DNA of 10,747 bases, from the NCBI GenBank assembly GCA_902783205.1, contig CACZQE010000050.1, forward strand, positions 1 through 10,747, written 5' to 3'. The notes beneath the pieces were generated by a model, which was given only the letters and a program-made list of their open reading frames with translations, was not told where the DNA came from and ran no database searches. This DNA comes from an uncultured Lachnospiraceae bacterium (GTDB lineage: Bacteria > Bacillota_A > Clostridia > Lachnospirales > Lachnospiraceae). Shown in pieces: positions 6,981 to 10,747 of this stretch (its first letter is position 1; each line of letters starts with the position of its first letter). The translations under genes and the position numbers were made by a program.

Positions 6981-8327
6981 ATGCCTGAGGTAGACAGTAA
7001 TTTTATCAAGAGAATACAGCCCCATAATGAGGAAGCGGAACGATCGGTACTGGGATCCATGCTGATGGACAGGGATGCCATCACGGAGGCCGAAGGTCTG
7101 CTGGTAAAGGAGGACTTTTATCACAGGCAGTACGGGATTCTTTTTGAAGCCATGCTGGAGCTTTACCGGGAGGGGAAGCAGGTGGACCTGGTGACCCTGC
7201 AGAACCGGCTCAGGGGAAAGGATATTCCGGAGGCATATGCCAGTCCGGAATTTTTCCGCGATCTGGTGGAAGAGGTGCCCACCTCCGCAAATGTGGGAAG
7301 CTATGCCAAGATCGTCCATGACAAAGCCACTCTGAGGGAACTGATCCGTGTTACAGAGAACATCGGAAACGACTGCTATCTGGCAAAGGAAGATACGCAG
7401 GAGATTCTGGAGAAAACGGAAACGGATATTTTCCGGCTTCTCCAGGAACGCAGGCGGATGTCCGAGCATGTGACCATCAGGGAGATCGTTATGCGTTCCA
7501 TGGACGCCATTGAGGCGGCTTCCAGGATGAAGGGCAGGATTACCGGTATCGCCACAGGCTTTACGGAACTGGATTATAAGCTGACCGGACTTCATCCGGC
7601 AGAACTGATACTGGTGGCAGCCCGGCCGGCCATGGGAAAAACCGCCTTTGTACTGAATATAGCCCAGTACGCTACTTTGCGGGGCGGGAAAAAGGTTGCA
7701 ATCTTCAGTCTGGAGATGGGTAAGGAACAGCTGGTCACTCGTATGATGGCTTCGGAGTCCATGGTGGATTCCCAGCAGATCAGGACCGGTGATCTAAGAG
7801 ACAACGAATGGGAGAAGCTGCTGGAGTCTGCAGCCATGATCGGCAAGTCGAATCTGATCATCGATGATTCTGCGGTCACCCTGGCTGAGATACGGTCCAA
7901 GTGCAGAAGATACAAGCAGCTCTATGATATAGATATGGTAATCATCGATTACCTGCAGCTGATGAGCAGTTCCGGCAGACGGAATGAGTCCCGCCAGCAG
8001 GAGATTTCGGAAATTTCCAGATCTTTGAAGATCCTGGCAAGGGAGCTTAATATACCGATCATCGCCCTGTCCCAGCTTTCCCGTGCAGTGGAGGCAAGAC
8101 AGGACCACAGGCCTCTTCTGTCAGACCTGAGGGAGTCCGGAGCGATCGAGCAGGACGCGGATGTAGTTATCTTCCTTTACAGGGATGAGTACTATAACCG
8201 GGACAGTGAAAAGAAGAATCTGGCTGAAGTCATTGTGGCCAAGCAGAGAAATGGCGATACCGGTACCATAGAGCTGGTCTGGCTTGGGAAATATACCAAG
8301 TTCGCCAACAAAGAAAGAAACAGCTGA
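6981..8327 (+). CDS. dnaB: Replicative DNA helicase DnaB (called DnaC in Bacillus)
   Basis: This hexameric ATPase unwinds DNA 5' to 3' on the lagging-strand template at the replication fork and recruits primase. The 448 aa are normal length. The N-terminal helicase-dimer domain (about 12-115) includes HNEEAERSVLGSMLMD (15-30). A linker (about 116-180) precedes the RecA-like core, with Walker A ARPAMGKT (214-221), catalytic E245 in FSLEM, Walker B region MVIIDYLQLM (319-328), LSQLSRAVE (363-371), DLRESGAIEQDADVV (382-396) and the arginine-finger region KQRNGDTG (421-428). Walker A, a common intein site, is uninterrupted. AGAGGAG lies 5 bp before the ATG. It is the last gene of the gdpP-rplI-dnaB unit and converges on the ferredoxin gene. 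Confidence 0.98.
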   Translation: MPEVDSNFIKRIQPHNEEAERSVLGSMLMDRDAITEAEGLLVKEDFYHRQYGILFEAMLELYREGKQVDLVTLQNRLRGKDIPEAYASPEFFRDLVEEVPTSANVGSYAKIVHDKATLRELIRVTENIGNDCYLAKEDTQEILEKTETDIFRLLQERRRMSEHVTIREIVMRSMDAIEAASRMKGRITGIATGFTELDYKLTGLHPAELILVAARPAMGKTAFVLNIAQYATLRGGKKVAIFSLEMGKEQLVTRMMASESMVDSQQIRTGDLRDNEWEKLLESAAMIGKSNLIIDDSAVTLAEIRSKCRRYKQLYDIDMVIIDYLQLMSSSGRRNESRQQEISEISRSLKILARELNIPIIALSQLSRAVEARQDHRPLLSDLRESGAIEQDADVVIFLYRDEYYNRDSEKKNLAEVIVAKQRNGDTGTIELVWLGKYTKFANKERNS

Positions 8328-8376
8328 CCGGGGCGGCAGCCGAAAGATGTCTTTTGAGAATAAAGCGAAAAAAACA

Positions 8377-8415
8377 GGAGGGAGAAGCAAGTGCCATGCG
8401 CTTTCTTCTCCCTCC
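8377..8415 (-). terminator. Long hairpin terminator for the ferredoxin gene, shared with dnaB
   Basis: An 11-bp perfect stem (GGAGGGAGAAG/CTTCTCCCTCC) continues, after one mismatch, into a 6-bp inner stem (AAGTGC/GCGCTT with one wobble) around a CAT loop. On the minus strand it is followed by seven T (8368-8374), a classic intrinsic terminator 18 bp beyond the ferredoxin stop. On the plus strand the sequence after the stem is only mixed A/T, so it would stop dnaB transcription less well. Confidence 0.85.
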
Positions 8416-8432
8416 TGAATTATTCTTATAAA

Positions 8433-8603
8433 TTATTCCTGGCTGATAGCACCTGTCGGGCAAACGCCTGCACAGGAACCGCAATCCATACATGCATCGG
8501 GATCGATTTCGAACTTGCCGTCGCCTTCGCTGATAGCGCCTGCCGGGCACTCGCCTTCACATGTTCCGCAGCTGATACAATCATCAGAAATTACATATGC
8601 CAT
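8433..8603 (-). CDS. Clostridial-type 2[4Fe-4S] ferredoxin
   Basis: This 56-aa soluble low-potential electron carrier serves redox enzymes such as pyruvate:ferredoxin oxidoreductase, hydrogenase or Rnf. Two complete cluster motifs of the type CxxCxxCxxxCP are visible: C9, C12, C15, C19-P20 and C38, C41, C44, C48-P49. These give two [4Fe-4S] clusters, with crossed ligation expected as in the family. The halves are internal repeats offset by 29 residues (CPAGAIS and CPTGAIS). The size matches classical clostridial ferredoxin. A perfect AAGGAGGT lies 7 bp before the ATG. It has its own promoter and terminator, so it is monocistronic. The small size makes it easy to miss in automated calling. Confidence 0.97.
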   Translation of the reverse strand: MAYVISDDCISCGTCEGECPAGAISEGDGKFEIDPDACMDCGSCAGVCPTGAISQE

Positions 8604-8651
8604 AATAGTTACCTCCTTAAAATGAAATAAAACCCTTAAGTTTGTATCACT

Positions 8652-8680
8652 ATTCTATACCAGAAAAAAAAGGTTGGCAA
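8652..8680 (-). promoter_or_regulatory. Putative sigma-A promoter for the ferredoxin gene
   Basis: On the minus strand TTGCCA (-35, 8675-8680) and TAGAAT (-10, 8652-8657) are 17 bp apart, with a run of eight T in the spacer. Initiation near 8645 leaves about 40 nt before the ATG. A 12-bp direct repeat pair lies just upstream. Confidence 0.7.
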
Positions 8681-8693
8681 GGAAAATTTCAAT

Positions 8694-8727
8694 TGTTACA
8701 GGAAAAAAATGTAAGTGTTACAGGAAA
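8694..8727. repeat. Two exact 12-bp direct repeats with a 22-bp period, operator-like
   Basis: TGTTACAGGAAA occurs at 8694-8705 and again, identically, at 8716-8727. The 22-bp period places both copies on about the same face of the helix. They sit 14-47 bp upstream of the ferredoxin -35 and behind the divergent YARHG promoter. The second copy is part of a small palindrome, TGTAA-GTG-TTACA (8710-8722). The placement suits an activator or a repressor site; no known regulator is assigned. Confidence 0.55.
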
Positions 8728-8758
8728 CTTAATTATCTTTAACTTTCATCGGTCCCGG

Positions 8759-8787
8759 TTGTCCTGATTTTTTCCATCCCTTATAAT
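8759..8787 (+). promoter_or_regulatory. Putative sigma-A promoter for the YARHG gene
   Basis: TTGTCC (8759-8764) and a perfect TATAAT (8782-8787) are 17 bp apart. Initiation near 8794 gives a leader of about 83 nt to the chosen ATG at 8877. Confidence 0.7.
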
Positions 8788-8876
8788 AATACTACAAATA
8801 TGCCGGTATACCGCCGGTGAAAGTCAAGTGGCAAATGCCGGCAGAAGCCGGTCAGATTTCGGGGAAGGAGGAAGAA

Positions 8877-9356
8877 ATGCCGGGATCACAGAAAAAAGAC
8901 CCTACCATATACCTTATGCTGCTGATGTCGGCAGTCGTCCTGCTGATTCTGGTGCTTGCCGTGTCCGGTTTTATGCTGGTCCGCCGCCAGTATGACGACA
9001 GCGGATCGGAAGCAGGAAAGATCTACCTGATCAAGGGACACAGTTCCGGATCCAACAGGTACGAAAAGGTGGATCATCTTTCCTATACAAAGGAAATCCG
9101 CTACACGGAGGAAAACCTGGCCCTCCTTGATTCCGACGGGCTCAGGATTACCAGGAATGAAATCTTTGCCCGGCACGGGCGGATGTTTAATGACCAGATC
9201 CTCCAGGAGTATTTTGCCAGACAGAAGTGGTATACGCCCAAATACGCGGCCAGTGATTTTGATGAATCCCTTCTGAACGAGGTGGAGATCTATAATGCCA
9301 ACCTGATCCGTTCCTACGAGCTGAGCCGCGGTTATAACGCGGAGCTTTCCTGGTAG
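8877..9356 (+). CDS. Single-pass membrane protein with a YARHG domain
   Basis: The 159-aa product has a short polar N-terminus, one strong membrane helix (residues about 12-36, Leu/Val/Ile-rich) followed by RR, a Ser/Gly-rich linker (about 41-61) and a C-terminal YARHG domain. Its core is NEIFARHGRMFNDQ (94-107), followed by YFARQKWYTPKY (112-123); the family is extracellular or envelope-associated in many Firmicutes, with no established enzymatic role. The domain is inferred to face outside the cell. The ATG at 8877 has AAGGAGG 5 bp upstream. An in-frame GTG at 8817 and ATG at 8835 lack ribosome sites and were rejected. It is monocistronic, with its own promoter and a terminator at 9449-9474. 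Binding partner and role are unknown. Confidence 0.88.
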   Translation: MPGSQKKDPTIYLMLLMSAVVLLILVLAVSGFMLVRRQYDDSGSEAGKIYLIKGHSSGSNRYEKVDHLSYTKEIRYTEENLALLDSDGLRITRNEIFARHGRMFNDQILQEYFARQKWYTPKYAASDFDESLLNEVEIYNANLIRSYELSRGYNAELSW

Positions 9357-9448
9357 GGAGATCGGATCTTAAGACGATTCCCTTTCAGGGAACATAATGC
9401 TGAACTGAATATTACGCCGAAAGAGTATCACTCCGGAAATAAAAAGAG

Positions 9449-9474
9449 GCCGCCTCGAATAAAAGAGGCGGCCT
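9449..9474. terminator. Bidirectional rho-independent terminator between the YARHG gene and the surface-protein gene
   Basis: A perfect 9-bp stem, GGCCGCCTC/GAGGCGGCC, encloses an 8-nt A-rich loop. It is followed on the plus strand by TTATTTAATT and on the minus strand by TCTTTTTATTT. It lies between two convergent stops (9356 and 9494) and can serve both. Confidence 0.9.
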
Positions 9475-9493
9475 TATTTAATTCAGGCTTTGC

Positions 9494-10747
9494 TTATCTT
9501 GTTGTAACAGCCATCACATCGGAGTAGGGGGTGTACCACTTTTTACCGTGCTGCTTACGCCAGCCTCTGACCTTGAAATAGTAGGTCCTGCGTGCTCCAA
9601 GCTTCTTGATGGTCTTTGAACGCTTGCCGCCGCCGGAAACGGAGACGGTTTTTGACTTTTTAAAATCACTGTTTGTACTGTAACGGATCTGGAAGCCCTG
9701 GGCACCCGGGGTGCCGGTCCAGCGGAAGGTGGCTTTCTTTTTACCGGAAGACAGTTTAACGGCATCCGGTGCCTTACAGTACCACTGCCGTATGGTGGAC
9801 TTGGCATAATAGCTGTGGGTACTTACGTTGAAAGCCTCCACCGTGTAGGTATAGACCGTGCCGAGACTGGCTGACGTATCCTCATAGGAAGTCTTGTTCT
9901 TCCCGGACAGGGTCTTGATCTGTATAAATTTCTTGTCGCTCTGCTTTTTCCGGTAAACTCTCCAGTCCGTCGCTCCTGAAACACTTGTCCAGCTGAGAAG
10001 AATTCCCTTGTCTGTCCTGGCGGCCGTCTGCATTTTGGGATAGGGAAGGCGGACTGTCAGGAAGAAGGAATCGGTATGATAACCTTCCTTACTGTAGACG
10101 GTGATTCTGGTCATGCCGGGCTTGAGTGCTTTTACCGTCCCGGTCAGACCATTCTTTCCGCTGCCCTGAACACTGGCTATGGAAGAGTTTGCGGAAAAAT
10201 ACAAAACATCTTTCAGAGGCGCTTTGGCCGGGGAGACTTTGGCGGTGAGCTTCACCTTATCTCCGACATTGACCGTGGCTTTTTCCTTGTCAAGCCAGAC
10301 CTTTTCCAGGACAGGCTTGTCTCCGATGGTGTATACCAGAGCGAATCTGACCTGGGTCAGATTCGCGTTATAGGCGAAACAGGAGAGATAATATACATCG
10401 TTTACATGGAAAATGTTCTCAAGCTCATACTGCATACCCTTCAGGGTGACCCGGCGTACAAGGCGGCCGTTCCAGTCATAGACTGCCAGAATGTTTCCGG
10501 TGGTTGCCGGCTTGTTGGCGCTCTGGGCCACGATGATATGATTGTCGTTACAGTCAATGCCCTGGTTCACGTAATTGTAGCGGTGAGAAACATTAATATA
10601 ACGGACAGGCCTGAATGAGGCATTCAGGATCAGCATGTTGCCAGAATCCCCCTGAAGGAGGACAACATATTCATCGCGGGCGGCGTTGTAGCTGATGCCG
10701 TCAAAACCACGGATCGCCTGAAGCTGGGCGGATGTTGCGCCTGCCAG
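9494..10747 (-). CDS. Exported multidomain protein: propeller-like region, BIG2 and two FN3 domains (N-terminus missing)
   Basis: The frame is open to the right edge, so the 417 residues seen are the C-terminal part of a longer protein; the internal ATG at 10636 is not a credible start, because the frame continues upstream with similar sequence. Residues 1-145 have short beta-rich repeats (ILNASFRPVRYINV, ILAVYDWNGRLVRRVTL, ENIFHVNDVYYLSC) like blades of a beta-propeller. Residues about 145-233 form a bacterial Ig-like (BIG2) domain with VNVGDKVKLTAKVSP and GTVKALKPGMTRITV. Two fibronectin type III domains follow (about 237-322 and 325-417), with LSWTSVSGATDWRVYRK, YTYTVEAFN and TYYFKVRGW as hallmark strands. 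The protein ends right after the last domain, with no LPXTG or transmembrane anchor at the C-terminus. A secreted or wall-associated adhesive or carbohydrate-related role is inferred; catalytic function cannot be judged without the N-terminus. Confidence 0.85.
   Translation of the reverse strand: MAGATSAQLQAIRGFDGISYNAARDEYVVLLQGDSGNMLILNASFRPVRYINVSHRYNYVNQGIDCNDNHIIVAQSANKPATTGNILAVYDWNGRLVRRVTLKGMQYELENIFHVNDVYYLSCFAYNANLTQVRFALVYTIGDKPVLEKVWLDKEKATVNVGDKVKLTAKVSPAKAPLKDVLYFSANSSIASVQGSGKNGLTGTVKALKPGMTRITVYSKEGYHTDSFFLTVRLPYPKMQTAARTDKGILLSWTSVSGATDWRVYRKKQSDKKFIQIKTLSGKNKTSYEDTSASLGTVYTYTVEAFNVSTHSYYAKSTIRQWYCKAPDAVKLSSGKKKATFRWTGTPGAQGFQIRYSTNSDFKKSKTVSVSGGGKRSKTIKKLGARRTYYFKVRGWRKQHGKKWYTPYSDVMAVTTR

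Noticed and set aside
6537..7595. 352-codon minus-strand open frame across rplI and the 5' half of dnaB
   Set aside because: It spans two clearly coding genes in antisense; its product is rich in His, Leu and Phe, as expected from reversed codons, and shows no family motif.
7620..7650. Intein in dnaB at the Walker A site
   Set aside because: The ARPAMGKT motif is continuous and the protein has normal length, so no intein is present.
8817..8876. GTG start for the YARHG protein
   Set aside because: There is no Shine-Dalgarno sequence before 8817, while ATG 8877 has AAGGAGG 5 bp upstream and leaves a normal short N-terminus before the membrane helix.
9378..9392. Perfect small hairpin TTCCCT-TTC-AGGGAA after the YARHG stop
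   Set aside because: It has no T-run on either strand, and a much better terminator lies 57 bp further on.

Overview
The window reads as ordinary core chromosome of a low-to-medium GC Gram-positive anaerobe of the class Clostridia. A Lachnospiraceae-like bacterium is the best guess, inferred from gene content rather than from any marker search. The supporting signs are strong AGGAGG-type ribosome sites, a clostridial 2[4Fe-4S] ferredoxin, the Firmicutes gene order gdpP-rplI-dnaB, a YARHG-domain membrane protein, and an exported protein with BIG2 and fibronectin type III domains. I see no phage, insertion sequence, CRISPR array, tRNA or rRNA.

Layout, left to right. Positions 1-84 hold what may be the last codons of an upstream gene. 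Then comes ddl (D-Ala-D-Ala ligase, +). It converges on a small membrane-anchored protein of unknown function (-), and the two share a bidirectional terminator at 1243-1267. Next are two minus-strand genes, plsC (acylglycerolphosphate acyltransferase) and malQ (4-alpha-glucanotransferase), 43 bp apart and read from malQ towards plsC. The 247-bp region 4221-4467 is a divergent promoter region. It drives malQ leftwards, from a clear -35/-10 pair, and gdpP rightwards, from an extended -10. The rightward operon is gdpP-rplI-dnaB: c-di-AMP phosphodiesterase, ribosomal protein L9 and replicative helicase. gdpP and rplI overlap by one base, and rplI and dnaB are 12 bp apart.

dnaB converges on a 56-aa ferredoxin gene (-) across a long hairpin at 8377-8415. 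The ferredoxin and the YARHG gene diverge from 8604-8876, which contains a promoter for each and an exact 12-bp direct repeat with a 22-bp period, the best candidate for an undescribed regulatory site here. The YARHG gene converges on a large exported protein gene (-) across a bidirectional terminator at 9449-9474. That last gene runs off the right edge, so its N-terminus is missing.

Functionally, the window joins cell-wall precursor synthesis (ddl), phospholipid synthesis (plsC), alpha-glucan metabolism (malQ), c-di-AMP signalling (gdpP), translation (rplI), replication (dnaB), electron transfer (ferredoxin) and surface or envelope proteins. I found no convincing novel multi-gene system. The most useful leads are regulatory (the 12-bp repeats and the gdpP leader hairpins) and three proteins of unknown role (1307-1765, 8877-9356 and 9494-10747).
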